A stretch of 64,000 bases of DNA, taken from Halobaculum sp. CBA1158. Lineage in GTDB: Archaea; Halobacteriota; Halobacteria; Halobacteriales; Haloferacaceae. Positions 26,578-35,550 of this stretch are shown in pieces. The stretch's first letter is position 1; each line of letters starts with the position of its first letter. The notes beneath the pieces were generated by a model. That model saw only the letters and a program-made list of their open reading frames with translations, made no database searches and was not told the DNA's origin. Made by a program: the position numbers and the translations under genes. The stretch is taken from NCBI RefSeq assembly GCF_021431925.1, contig NZ_CP090371.1, positions 2,790,001 to 2,854,000 of the forward strand, given 5' to 3'.

Positions 26578-27879
26578 CTACTCCGAGCCCAGCGCAGCCA
26601 GCAGGAAGCTCCCGAACGCGACCTGGAGGCCGACCACGACGGCGGTGAACGCGAGCAGGCTGGTCGAGATGGGCGGCAGCGCGGTGAATCCCGTCGCGGC
26701 CCACCGGAGGACCGCCCAGGCGGCGTACGCGCCGCCGGCCGCGGCCGTCGCGAGTCCCAGCGTCGCGCCCGACTCCAGCGAGAGCCGGTCGGTCAACAGC
26801 CCGGTGACCGGGTCGGTCGGGCGGCGGACCGGGTCGCTCGCGACGGTCGCGAACACGCCGAAGCTGGCGACCTGGACGCCGGTGATCGCGAGGAGGCTCC
26901 CCGCGATGAGCGTCCGGATCCCGAACGACGCCGACGCGACGCTCACGTCGAGGGCGACGACCGCGATCAGCGCCGCGCCGACGAGCCCCAGCGCGATCCC
27001 GGGGGCCGAGAACAGGTAGCCCGGGGCGTTCAGCAACATGAACTTCACGTGTCGCCAGCCGTCGCTGAAGCTGTCGAGGGTCGCCTCGCCCTCGCGCTCG
27101 TGGTAGGTGATCGGCACCTCCGCGATGTCGAGGTCGCGCGCGCCGGCCTCCATGATCATCTCGGAGGCGAACTCCATCCCGTCGGTGTCACACTCCATCT
27201 CCTCCCACGCCTCGCGGGTGAACACCCGCATCCCCGAGTGGGCGTCGGAGACGCCGGCGTCGTAGAAGGCGTTGAGAAACCGCGTTAACAGGGGGTTACC
27301 CACGTGCTGGTGCAGCGGCGGCATCGCCCCGTCGCGGATCTCGCCATCGAGGCGCGAGCCCATCGCCACGTCGGCGTCGCCCTCGACGACGTGCTCGAAC
27401 AGCTTCGGGAGTTCCGTGAAGTCGTACGTCGTGTCGGCGTCGCCCATGGCGATCACGTCGCCGCGGGCGCGCTCGAACGCGTAGCGGTAGGCGTAGCCGT
27501 AGCCGGGCTCGTCGGGCTCGACGACGATCGCGCCCATCTCGCGTGCGATCTCCGGCGTCCGGTCGGTGGAGCTGTCGGCGACGACGATCTCCGCGGAGAC
27601 GCCCATCTCCCGGAACGCCGCCGTCGCCCGCCGGATGCACTCGGCGATGCCGGCCTCCTCGTCGAGCGTCGGCATCACGAGCGTCACAGCCGGGTCGCGC
27701 TCGCCGTCGGCCGAACACAGCGACCACTCGTCGTCCGGGTCGCCGGCGGCCGCGTCGGTCGGGTCGACCGCGTCGACCGCCTCGTCGCCGACAGCGGGGC
27801 CGACTGCCGGATCCTCCGACGGGTCGCCCTCCTCGACGCCTCGATCGCGTTCGGTCTCCGTCTCTGTCGTCGATGACAT
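26578..27879 (-). CDS. GT2-family glycosyltransferase with C-terminal membrane domain
   Basis: A 433-residue GT-A enzyme of the dolichol-phosphate-sugar synthase type. An acidic leader of about 60 residues is followed by TLVMPTLDEEAGIAECI, the nucleotide-binding start of GT2. The metal-binding DADTTYDF is near residue 145. Further on come the DAHSGMRVFTREAWEE acceptor motif and four TM helices (about 285-430). This architecture fits transfer of a sugar to a polyprenyl phosphate or a lipid-linked precursor on the cytoplasmic face, feeding N-glycosylation or surface glycolipid synthesis. It converges on the DUF1616 gene. The exact sugar cannot be read. Confidence 0.9.
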   Translation of the reverse strand: MSSTTETETERDRGVEEGDPSEDPAVGPAVGDEAVDAVDPTDAAAGDPDDEWSLCSADGERDPAVTLVMPTLDEEAGIAECIRRATAAFREMGVSAEIVVADSSTDRTPEIAREMGAIVVEPDEPGYGYAYRYAFERARGDVIAMGDADTTYDFTELPKLFEHVVEGDADVAMGSRLDGEIRDGAMPPLHQHVGNPLLTRFLNAFYDAGVSDAHSGMRVFTREAWEEMECDTDGMEFASEMIMEAGARDLDIAEVPITYHEREGEATLDSFSDGWRHVKFMLLNAPGYLFSAPGIALGLVGAALIAVVALDVSVASASFGIRTLIAGSLLAITGVQVASFGVFATVASDPVRRPTDPVTGLLTDRLSLESGATLGLATAAAGGAYAAWAVLRWAATGFTALPPISTSLLAFTAVVVGLQVAFGSFLLAALGSE

Positions 27880-28223
27880 TTCGGTGTCGACTCCGGTCGT
27901 GCACGCGCCGGCCGGCTCACCCCCACAGGCGGATCGACGGCGGCGGTACCGCGTCTGCCAGCAGTTATGCGATAGCTACCATAAGACTGTCCATACTGGC
28001 GATACGTTCATTTCATAGAAACGACCGCCGGAGGGATGGTCCGGCCGCCGACGAATGCTCGTGCCCCCGGATCCGGCGGGGAATGGCATCGGCGGATCGC
28101 ACCGACGGGTCGCGTGGCGTGACGGATTCGCAGCGCGACCGATCGCGGACTGACGGGCGGTCGATCGGGCGCGCGTCGCCGGCAGAGGGAAGATTGAATG
28201 CGGCGCGATAGCGAGGGACGGGC
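27880..28223. other. intergenic promoter region between divergent genes
   Basis: This 344-bp gap separates the divergent glycosyltransferase and DUF58 genes. No convincing gene is present. A less GC-rich core (about 27960-28020, with TTATGCGATAG and CCATAAGACTG) probably holds the glycosyltransferase promoter, while GATTGAA near 28193-28199 is placed correctly for the DUF58 GTG start at 28224. Confidence 0.5.
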
Positions 28224-29753
28224 GTGAATCCGACCGCGCGAACCCGGCGTGAGGCGGCCGTCGCCGCCGTGCTCGCGGCGATCGCCGTCCTCGCGGAGCG
28301 CCCGCTGCTCGTGCTCGCGGCGGTCGGACTGGGCGGGCTGATCCTCGCGCGGCAGTACGCCGCGGTCCGGGCGTTCCTCCGAGTCGACGACGCGCTGACG
28401 GTGACGGTGCGACCCGCGGACGGCGAGGCGGTCGTCGACGAACCCGTTCCGGTGACGGTTCGCGCGTCGCTGGAGTCGCCCGTCGCGTGTCGCGTCCGCG
28501 TGTCGGTGCCGCCGCCGGTGGGGGCGCGGGCCGCGGGCGCGTCCGGCGACGGTTCGGTGCTCACGCTGTCGCCGGGCGAGACGGAGGCGACGGGGGTCGT
28601 CGAGTGGACGATGCCGGTCGCCGGCCGGGTCGACGTACCCGATGTCGTCGTGGACGTCGACGGGCCGACCGGCGCGTTCCGCGAGACGCTCGGGCGGGCC
28701 AGCGACGCGGAGTTCGTCGTCGCGGCCCCGCACCCGCAGAGCGTCCACGTCGGTCGCGGGGGCGAGCGCGTTGCAGGGGCCTACGGCGAGCACACCGACG
28801 GCGCGTCCGGAAGCGGGCTGATCCCGCGCGAGATCCGGCCGTACGTCGCCGGGGACGAACTCGCGCGGATCGACTGGAACGCGACCGCTCGACTCGGCGA
28901 CCCTCACGTCCGCGAGTTCGAATCCCAGACCGACCGCCCGACCGCGCTCGTGGTCGACCGGCGGCGGACGATGGGCGAGGGACCGAGCGGCGAGGAGCCG
29001 CTGGCGTACGTCCGCGAGGTCGCGCTGGGCTACGCCGCCGCCGCCCAGGACCGTGGCGACCCGGTCGGCCTCTACGCCGTCGGCGACGACGCCGTGACCG
29101 ACGCCCTCGCGCCGGGGGCGACCCCGGAGCGCTACCGTCGCGTACGCGACGCCCTGTACCGGATCGAACCGGACGACGGCGTCGATCTCCGGGGCGTGAT
29201 GAGCGCCTCCCGCGGCGCGTCCGGCGACGCGTCCGACGGCGCGACCGCGGGTGGACCGACGGCCCCGACGGCGTCGTCGACACCTGCGGGGTCGTCGCCG
29301 GCGACGACAGCGCCGTCGTCGACAGCGACGGCAACGGCGACGACGGGCGACGGCTCGGCGTTCGATCGGGCGCTGTCGCCGTTTCTCGCGGGCGGGACCC
29401 GCGGGCGGCGTCGCGTCGACGGCGACCCGCTGGTCGCGGCCGTCGAGCGGGCGCGCGCGGAGACTTCCGAGGGCCGATGGATCGTGATCGCGACCGACGA
29501 CGCCGACCGAGACCGGGTCGGCGAGGCGGTCGGGCGGGCCCGCGCGGCGGCCGCCGGGGTGGTGGTGCTTCTCACCCCCCGGGCGCTGTTCGAGCCGGGG
29601 TCGCTCGCGGACGTGGAGGCGACGTACGACCGCTACCTGTCGTTCGAGGAGTTCAGACGGGGGCTCGACAACCTCGACGGAGTGCGCGCGCTCGAGGTCG
29701 CGCCGGGCGACCGCCTCGACGCCGTGCTCGGTGCGGCGGGTCGCCGTCGGTGA
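28224..29753 (+). CDS. DUF58 domain protein
   Basis: A 509-residue protein with two N-terminal TM helices (about 8-45), a beta-sandwich-like region, then the DUF58 signature GLIPREIRPYVAGDELARIDWNATAR (in two short conserved blocks) near 193-218. A VWA-like domain continues from TALVVDRRRTM. The first MIDAS-like residues (D-x-R-x-T) depart from the usual DxSxS, so metal binding may be lost. A Ser/Thr/Ala-rich linker (about 330-380) splits the domain. DUF58 proteins work with MoxR AAA ATPases, here encoded 19 kb away. It starts the operon continuing with two membrane proteins. GTG start at 28224. Confidence 0.9.
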   Translation: MNPTARTRREAAVAAVLAAIAVLAERPLLVLAAVGLGGLILARQYAAVRAFLRVDDALTVTVRPADGEAVVDEPVPVTVRASLESPVACRVRVSVPPPVGARAAGASGDGSVLTLSPGETEATGVVEWTMPVAGRVDVPDVVVDVDGPTGAFRETLGRASDAEFVVAAPHPQSVHVGRGGERVAGAYGEHTDGASGSGLIPREIRPYVAGDELARIDWNATARLGDPHVREFESQTDRPTALVVDRRRTMGEGPSGEEPLAYVREVALGYAAAAQDRGDPVGLYAVGDDAVTDALAPGATPERYRRVRDALYRIEPDDGVDLRGVMSASRGASGDASDGATAGGPTAPTASSTPAGSSPATTAPSSTATATATTGDGSAFDRALSPFLAGGTRGRRRVDGDPLVAAVERARAETSEGRWIVIATDDADRDRVGEAVGRARAAAAGVVVLLTPRALFEPGSLADVEATYDRYLSFEEFRRGLDNLDGVRALEVAPGDRLDAVLGAAGRRR

Positions 29754-29804
29754 CGCCGGCGCGAACCTACAACGCTAAGGACGGACGGCCGAAACGACCG
29801 CCGA

Positions 29805-30296
29805 ATGAGTCGCGTTCGCGCGCTCGAGCGCCGGGTCGCTCGCTCGATTCGACCGCCGTCGACGGCGGCCGGCCTCGCGTCTCTCGCGGCGATCGGGGGG
29901 CTGTGGGCGCTGTGGGGCCCGTCGGGAGGCGTCGCGGGCGCGGTCGCGGCCGGCGCGGGACTGCTCGGCGGTCCCGCGGCGGCGTTCGTCGTCGCGCACG
30001 TCGGCCTCCTCGCAGTAGCTCCAGCGCCCGTCGGCTGGCGGGTCGTCGCGAGCGAAGTCGCGCTCGGGCCGCTGCTCGTCGTCGCGGCGACTGAGTCGGG
30101 GACTGGGCAGACCGCCGCCGCCGTCGGCGTCTGCGTCGTGCTGCTGGCCGCGGAGGTGTTCGTGCTCGCCGAGGCCGCGCTCGACTCGCTGGCGCGGGCG
30201 ACGGTCGTCGTCGCCGCCGGCCTCGCAGCAGCGTCGTACCTGCTCCACCGGTACGAACTGGTCCGACTGGGGCTCGTGACGGAGGGCGAGTCGTGA
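29805..30296 (+). CDS. membrane protein, 163 aa, linked to DUF58
   Basis: An Ala/Gly/Val-rich membrane protein with five to six hydrophobic helices. The N-terminus is basic (MSRVRALERRVARSIR), giving a cytoplasmic start. It has no recognised motif. It lies 51 bp after the DUF58 gene, and its TGA overlaps the GTG of the next gene, so the three are very likely one operon. Equivalent small membrane proteins accompany DUF58 in other haloarchaea, and a role in the same surface-assembly system is the simplest inference. Confidence 0.82.
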   Translation: MSRVRALERRVARSIRPPSTAAGLASLAAIGGLWALWGPSGGVAGAVAAGAGLLGGPAAAFVVAHVGLLAVAPAPVGWRVVASEVALGPLLVVAATESGTGQTAAAVGVCVVLLAAEVFVLAEAALDSLARATVVVAAGLAAASYLLHRYELVRLGLVTEGES

Positions 30297-31279
30297 GCCG
30301 ACGCGACGGCGACCCCGGCTCGGGTCGCGGTGGTGACGGCGACCGCGACGGCAACGCGGAACGTGACGCGAACCGCGGCCGCGACGCCGATCGTGACGCG
30401 AACCGCGGCCGCGACGCCGATCGTGACGCGCTCTCGACCCCGGAGCTTCGCGCTCGCGTCGAGGTGTTGGAGGCTGAGCTCGACCGACTCCGCGAGCGCT
30501 ACCGGCGGTCGCGCCGGAGCCGCTACCGGCGAACCGCCGGCGGCCTCGCGGCCGTCGGCGGGGTCGCGGCCGCGCTTGCGGCGGCGTTCCCGACGGTGCG
30601 CTCGACGCTGGTCGTGCTCGCCGGCATCGGCCTGTTCGGCGCTGTGTTGACGCTCGTCATCACCCCGGAGCGGTTCGTCGCCGCCGGGACGGCCGAGCGC
30701 GTGAACCGCGCCCGAACGCGGTCGCTCTCGGAGATGGTCGACCAACTCGGGCTGTCGGCGGTCCGGGTGTACGTGCCCGTCGATGGGGCGACGCCGGCCC
30801 GGCTGTTCGTGCCGCTCCACGACGAGTACGCCGTGCCCGACGACGGCGCGCTCGCGGAGCCGTTCGTCGTCGACCACGCCGGCGACGGGGCCGGCCGCGG
30901 GCTGTCGCTGGTTCCCGCGGGCGCGCCGCTATTCGAGGCGTTCGAGCGGACCCTCTCGGAGCCGCTCGGGTCGTCGCCGACGCGGGTGCTGGCGCAGGCC
31001 GCCGACGCGCTCGTCGAGGCGTTCGAGCTGGCCGAGACCGTCGAGACCGACTGCGACCCGGGCGACGGCCGCGCGACCGTCGCAGTCGGCGGAAGCGCCT
31101 ACGGCGCGGCCGCGGACGTGGACGACCCCGTGGCGTCGTTCGTCGCCGTCGCGCTGGCTCGCGGGCTGGACGCGCCCGTCGAGGCCGAGGTCGTCGACGC
31201 CGACGGGGACGACGACCTCGTCGTGGCGGTCCGCTGGGACGCGACGGAGCGATCGGAAACTGAGCAATCAGCTGACTGA
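30293..31279 (+). CDS. membrane-anchored protein with coiled coil, 328 aa, linked to DUF58
   Basis: A GTG start at 30293 overlaps the previous stop (GTGA). The N-terminal 45 residues are charged and repetitive (RDANRGRDAD units), then a coiled coil (about 45-75), two TM helices (about 82-102 and 105-125), and a soluble C-terminal domain (about 140-320) of mixed alpha/beta character with a long helical stretch near 225-245. It is probably cytoplasmic. No enzymatic motif is seen. The family is not one I can name. It is the last gene of the DUF58 operon; the next gene lies on the other strand. Confidence 0.82.
   Translation: MSRRDGDPGSGRGGDGDRDGNAERDANRGRDADRDANRGRDADRDALSTPELRARVEVLEAELDRLRERYRRSRRSRYRRTAGGLAAVGGVAAALAAAFPTVRSTLVVLAGIGLFGAVLTLVITPERFVAAGTAERVNRARTRSLSEMVDQLGLSAVRVYVPVDGATPARLFVPLHDEYAVPDDGALAEPFVVDHAGDGAGRGLSLVPAGAPLFEAFERTLSEPLGSSPTRVLAQAADALVEAFELAETVETDCDPGDGRATVAVGGSAYGAAADVDDPVASFVAVALARGLDAPVEAEVVDADGDDDLVVAVRWDATERSETEQSAD
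30362..30430. repeat. 30-bp in-frame tandem repeat
   Basis: Two identical 30-bp units (30362-30391 and 30392-30421, beginning CGTGACGCGAACC) plus a 9-bp partial third copy encode repeated RDANRGRDAD decapeptides in the disordered N-terminus of the preceding gene. Copy number is probably variable between strains. Confidence 0.92.
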
Positions 31280-31309
31280 GCGATCGAGGACGTGATCTGC
31301 CGGGGTTCG

Positions 31310-31963
31310 TTACCGCCGAGCGCGACGGTCGATCGCGAGCCGGATCGCGACGACGAGCGCCGTCGAGACGACGAGCACGAGCCGGATCCCGTCGCCGACG
31401 ACCCAGATCTTCCGCTCGGCCGAGAGCGGGTCCGCGCCCATCGTCGGATCCAGGGGCGACGGATGGTGGGTGGTGTTAGTGGTGCCGTCGGGCTGAAGCA
31501 CGTCGATCGGCGGGATCCACCCGGCCGCGGCGATGCCCGGGTCGCCGACCAGGCCCCGGTGGGTCGTGATCAGCACAGTACCGTCGACGGTGTAGAATCG
31601 GTCGTGGATCGGGTACAGGAGGTTGACGCCGGTGTGGGCCAGGTCGGGGAGGATCCCCGCGAGCGCGATCGCGAGAACCGACACCGACGCGATCCGAACG
31701 CCGCGGTCGCCGTAGCGCGCGCGCAGGGTCGAGCGTTCGCGACGACAGTCGAACAGGAGGAGGGCCGCGAGCGCCAGCGGGAACAGCAGGGTGTGCAGCG
31801 CCGCGCGGTGGGTGCCGGGCACCGCGAGCGCGACCACCGCGTCGAGATCCGGCAGCGACACGGCCGCCAACACGACCGCGAGCGAGCGCGCGTCGAACGC
31901 CCGGTCGAGCAGTATCCCGGCGAACAGCGCCGCCAGCGCCAGGTGGACGAGCAGGGAGGGCAC
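31310..31963 (-). CDS. DUF457/YdjM-like membrane metal-dependent hydrolase
   Basis: A 217-residue polytopic protein. It starts at GTG with PSLLVHLALAALFAG, the usual N-terminus of haloarchaeal LexA-binding-inner-membrane-protein/YdjM relatives, and carries the SLPDLDAVV acidic motif and THRAALHTLLFP His motif characteristic of this family (PDxD and HR..H). A second PDLAHTGVNLLYP block follows. Catalysis has not been shown for most members. A TTACTA box about 29-32 nt upstream of the GTG at 31963 supports that start; longer frames upstream are Arg/Pro noise. It is divergent from the VPS62-like gene. A second family member lies at 50464. Confidence 0.83.
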   Translation of the reverse strand: MPSLLVHLALAALFAGILLDRAFDARSLAVVLAAVSLPDLDAVVALAVPGTHRAALHTLLFPLALAALLLFDCRRERSTLRARYGDRGVRIASVSVLAIALAGILPDLAHTGVNLLYPIHDRFYTVDGTVLITTHRGLVGDPGIAAAGWIPPIDVLQPDGTTNTTHHPSPLDPTMGADPLSAERKIWVVGDGIRLVLVVSTALVVAIRLAIDRRARR

Positions 31964-32052
31964 ACCTCGGGGGTCGCCGGAGCCGAGGATAGTAAGGAGT
32001 CGGCTACGCCCGCCCCGCAGGATACTTGTCGGGGTCGCCCCGATCGATTCGC

Positions 32053-33870
32053 GTGACGACACGTCTCCAAGTCGCGGCCGTGCTCGCGCTGGCGGTGGTG
32101 TGGACGGCGTCGCCGGTCGCCGCTGTCGGCGGCACGGCGCTCGCGGAACCGGGCGTCGACGGGGGCGTGGCGACCGCGGAGACGGGATCGGCCGAGGACG
32201 CCGCGACCGCGGAGACGGGATCGGCCGAGGACGCCGCGACCGCGGAGCCGGCGGATCCGAGGGCGACGCCGGCGGCGGTCGTCGACAGCGAGACGATCGA
32301 GGCCGAAACCGCCGACGCCGAGACGGCCGGTCGACTCCTCGCCTCGCGGACGACCACCCCGGTCGGGTCGCCGGTGTCGCTGGGCGTGGCGGACGCGAGC
32401 GCCGCGAACGAGTCGTGGACGCTGGCTGACGCCCCGGCCGAGAGCGACGCGCGGGTGTACGCCCACGGCGACACGGCGACGCTTCGGCCCGACGTCGCCG
32501 GGTCGTACACCGTGGGCGTCGAGACCGAGGACGGAACGACCCTGACCGCGACAGTACGGGCGCAAGGCACCGACCGGATCGACCTGCTGCGGCGGTACGC
32601 GCCGCTGGTGTCGTTCCACGAGAACGAGACGTACTACCCGACGCGCTACGAGTCGTTCGTGTACAACGCCGACCTGGAGGCACTCACCGCCGTCGACGAC
32701 CCGGAGCCGAGCATGTTCTCGCTCGCCGAGCGCAGCGACGGATGGGAGTTGGATCTCGACGACGGCGACTACGAGCGCTACGACGAGCGCTACCCGCCGA
32801 CCGTCTACGGGAGCGTCCACCGAGACGTCGAGTTCCGCGGCGAGACGTACACGGCGGTCACCTACTGGCTGTTCTACGTGTACGACCCGAAACAGCCGGG
32901 GTCGATCACCAGCCTGCTGGCCCACCAGAGCGACCTGGAGACGGTGACGGTGCTCGCGAACGACAGCGGGCCGCAGTGGCTGGCCGCCTCCCAACACTAC
33001 GGCGGCGAGCGCCGGGAGTGGCGCGCCGTCGACCGGGTCGACGGCCACCCGGCGGTGTATCCGGCGCTGGGGGCGCACTCGAACTACCTGCGTGACACCG
33101 GCGCGTTCGACGGCGACGGGATTCAGATCCAGCGCCAGTTCGTCAACGAGACGAGCACCGACACCGCGCTGTTCGAGCCCGCCGTCGGGATCCACGCCGA
33201 CCGCACGGGCGACGCGACGACGTGGAGCCACGACGGCTCGGTCGGCGTCGACTACCAGCTCGCGGTGCTCACCGGCGACGAGGTGTGGGCCAGTTACGAG
33301 GGGACGGTCGGACCCGAGGGCGAGGGCGGGCCGGTCCCGATGGCCCGCCAACGCTGGCGCGCGCCCGGCGAGTGGGTCGCCGGAAACACCGCAGCCGACG
33401 AGCGACAGATCGACGCCCGGTTCCAGTCGCTCCACTTCGACCACGCCCGCGACGCCGCAGCGGCGACGGTTCGGCTCGGGAACGTCGGCCCGAAGCCGCA
33501 CAGCTTCCGCGTCCGGTTGGAGGCGAAGCCCGTCGACGGCGGGTGGCACGAGGATGGGCGGGTGCTGAACGCGACGACGCTGCCGGTCGGTACCGACGCG
33601 ACGGCGGCCGCGACGCTCGAGGGGACGCCGCCGGCCGACGGCAGGTGGAACGTTCGCGTCCGGGTGCTCGCGTATCCGGAGTCGACGGGGGGGAGTGCGG
33701 AGTCCGTCGTCGTCTCCGATCCCGCGTCGTTCACGGTCGCCGTCGGTGAGGGACCGTTCGGCCTGCCGCTGTGGCTCCGTGAGCGCCTCCGAGAGGTCGC
33801 CGCGCCGCTCGCGCTCGCGGGCGTGCTCGGAGCGCTGTACGCGACGCTGTCACGGTTCGATAGCTCGTGA
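32053..33870 (+). CDS. exported VPS62-like surface protein, 605 aa
   Basis: A signal peptide (about 1-24), then an Ala/Glu/Thr-rich repeat segment, then from about residue 180 a domain beginning RYAPLVSFHENETYYPTRYE and including SQHYGGERREW and HPAVYPALGAHSNY. This set of motifs is typical of secreted VPS62/DUF946-like domains. A beta-rich module follows (about 450-560), and a C-terminal TM helix (about 575-597) anchors it outside the cell. Sequons are common. The GTG at 32053 is favoured over an upstream ATG because GATACTT lies 27-31 nt before it, and the signal peptide then sits at the N-terminus. Function unknown. Confidence 0.8.
   Translation: MTTRLQVAAVLALAVVWTASPVAAVGGTALAEPGVDGGVATAETGSAEDAATAETGSAEDAATAEPADPRATPAAVVDSETIEAETADAETAGRLLASRTTTPVGSPVSLGVADASAANESWTLADAPAESDARVYAHGDTATLRPDVAGSYTVGVETEDGTTLTATVRAQGTDRIDLLRRYAPLVSFHENETYYPTRYESFVYNADLEALTAVDDPEPSMFSLAERSDGWELDLDDGDYERYDERYPPTVYGSVHRDVEFRGETYTAVTYWLFYVYDPKQPGSITSLLAHQSDLETVTVLANDSGPQWLAASQHYGGERREWRAVDRVDGHPAVYPALGAHSNYLRDTGAFDGDGIQIQRQFVNETSTDTALFEPAVGIHADRTGDATTWSHDGSVGVDYQLAVLTGDEVWASYEGTVGPEGEGGPVPMARQRWRAPGEWVAGNTAADERQIDARFQSLHFDHARDAAAATVRLGNVGPKPHSFRVRLEAKPVDGGWHEDGRVLNATTLPVGTDATAAATLEGTPPADGRWNVRVRVLAYPESTGGSAESVVVSDPASFTVAVGEGPFGLPLWLRERLREVAAPLALAGVLGALYATLSRFDSS
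32170..32249. repeat. 33-bp in-frame tandem repeat
   Basis: Two identical 33-bp units (32170-32202 and 32203-32235, beginning GCGACCGCGGAGACG) and a partial third encode repeats of ATAETGSAEDA just after the signal peptide of the VPS62-like protein, extending a flexible spacer. Confidence 0.92.
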
Positions 33871-34010
33871 GGCGTGATCGGCGGTTGGAATTTCGCCTCC
33901 GAGACCCGGTCTCGACCGCCGGCCTCGCGCCGTCGGGGTATTATCGATCGCCTACCGAACGGAAACGAACCCAAAGGATGAATTTGTTCCGCATAACATG
34001 ACACGTCGTC

Positions 34011-35549
34011 ATGACAGAAACGGCCGGACAGTTCGGTGGCGGACTGTCGGGATCAGACGGGAAGAAGCTCATTATTCGCTTCCTCGCCATCCTGCTTGCC
34101 GCCCCGCTCGTCGGGTGGATGATGGCGCGCGCGTGGGTACCGAACAACCTCATATACGACCTCGTCGGGAACACGGTGCAGTCGATCCTCGAGGTCGACA
34201 ACAGGTTCATCGCGCTCCAGGTGGTCGGAAGCGCCGGGCTCGGCCTGTATCTCGGGTTCCTCCTCATCTTCCTGATCGACATCAAAAAGCGGGTACAGGG
34301 GACGCTGTTGCTGCTCGGAACGGTGCTCGGGCTCGTGGTGTTGACCGTCCAGGGCGTGTTGCTGCCGAACATCGACCTGGGCTACGTGCCGAACGTCGCC
34401 GCGTTCGCGCTGGCGTTCCTCGCGGCGATCGTCCTCGACATCGACAAACTGTTCAGCATCAGCCTGGAGGAGTCGACGCTCAAGCGACCCCGGACCGCGA
34501 GCGGCGAGATTCCCGAGTTCACCAACACCGCGCGGGCGCTGTTCGGAATCTTGTCGTTCGTGATCGTGCTCTCGCTCGTGCAGGTCGTGCTGGCTGGGGT
34601 GTTCCAGCCGACCGACGCGGTCGCGACGGTGGTGATGATCTTCCTCCTGTACAAGTTCATCCAATACGAGGTGAAGTCCAGCTACATGATGCTCGGCCCC
34701 TCGAAGTCGGGCAAGAGCATGGCGATGCTCGGCATGGCGCTGAAGATGTACGACACCGACGACGTGCAGCCGGACCCGAACCCGTACCTCCAGCGCGCGA
34801 TCGAACGCGCGAGCGACCCGGAGAACGCCGAGGACTGGCCGTTCCCGCAGACGGAGCAGCTGAACGAGACCAGCTTCCAGATGCTCGTCGGTAACCTCTT
34901 CCCGCGGCGCATGCGGCTGGTCGCGTACGACTACCCCGGACAGCTCCTCCCGCAGATCGCCGACCGCGTCGAGCACATGTCGTCGTCGTCGACGCTGTCG
35001 CGGCTCCCGTTCCTCGGCGGCGACGAGGCCCCGGACGTGCAGGCCGACGGTGGGGCCGTCGAGTCGGTCGACGACCAGGCGGGGCGGGTCGCGTCAGACC
35101 TGCTCGGCTCGGACATCCTCATGGTCGTGATCGACTGCGAGCGGCTCGTCCACCCCCAGGAGTTCGACGAGGCCGAGACGGGCGGACAGGACACCGGCCG
35201 GACGCTCGGGATCGAGTACTACAAGCCGATCCTGGAGAACTCGAACGTCGAGCACGTCGTCATCGCGGTCACGAAGGCCGACGTGTTGATCCACGACGAG
35301 TCGATCCCGGTCCAGCCGCCGTCCGCACACGGCGGCTTCACCGGCTTCAAGAGCGAAGTCAACGAGCTCCTCGGCGAGCGCTACGACATCCAGGAGCTCA
35401 AGCAGGCGCTCGAGGAGACGGAGGTCCAGCCGGTGTTCTACAAGACCGAGAAGCGCGACGGGGAGTACGTCCCCCTTCGCGACGCCTCGAACAACCTGAT
35501 TCCGGTGGGCTACGACAACCTCATCGAGTCGATTCAGCGGGGTGCCTGA
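34011..35549 (+). CDS. six-TM membrane GTPase-like P-loop protein
   Basis: A 512-residue protein with six TM helices (about 21-38, 68-90, 97-117, 125-143, 177-197 and 204-218), followed by a cytoplasmic NTPase domain. The domain has Walker A GPSKSGKS at 229-236, DYPGQ at 307-311 (a DxxG-like switch II), VVIDCE at 372-377 and TKAD at 421-424 (the guanine-specifying N/TKxD position). The order matches TRAFAC-class GTPases, and the general pattern (GPSxSGK, DxPG, TKAD) recalls the membrane-linked GTPases of multi-gene conflict systems, though that is inference. A Ser/Asp-rich insert lies at 324-358. The next gene starts 1 bp after its stop. It is the first gene of the trio. Confidence 0.8.
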   Translation: MTETAGQFGGGLSGSDGKKLIIRFLAILLAAPLVGWMMARAWVPNNLIYDLVGNTVQSILEVDNRFIALQVVGSAGLGLYLGFLLIFLIDIKKRVQGTLLLLGTVLGLVVLTVQGVLLPNIDLGYVPNVAAFALAFLAAIVLDIDKLFSISLEESTLKRPRTASGEIPEFTNTARALFGILSFVIVLSLVQVVLAGVFQPTDAVATVVMIFLLYKFIQYEVKSSYMMLGPSKSGKSMAMLGMALKMYDTDDVQPDPNPYLQRAIERASDPENAEDWPFPQTEQLNETSFQMLVGNLFPRRMRLVAYDYPGQLLPQIADRVEHMSSSSTLSRLPFLGGDEAPDVQADGGAVESVDDQAGRVASDLLGSDILMVVIDCERLVHPQEFDEAETGGQDTGRTLGIEYYKPILENSNVEHVVIAVTKADVLIHDESIPVQPPSAHGGFTGFKSEVNELLGERYDIQELKQALEETEVQPVFYKTEKRDGEYVPLRDASNNLIPVGYDNLIESIQRGA

Positions 35550-35550
35550 G

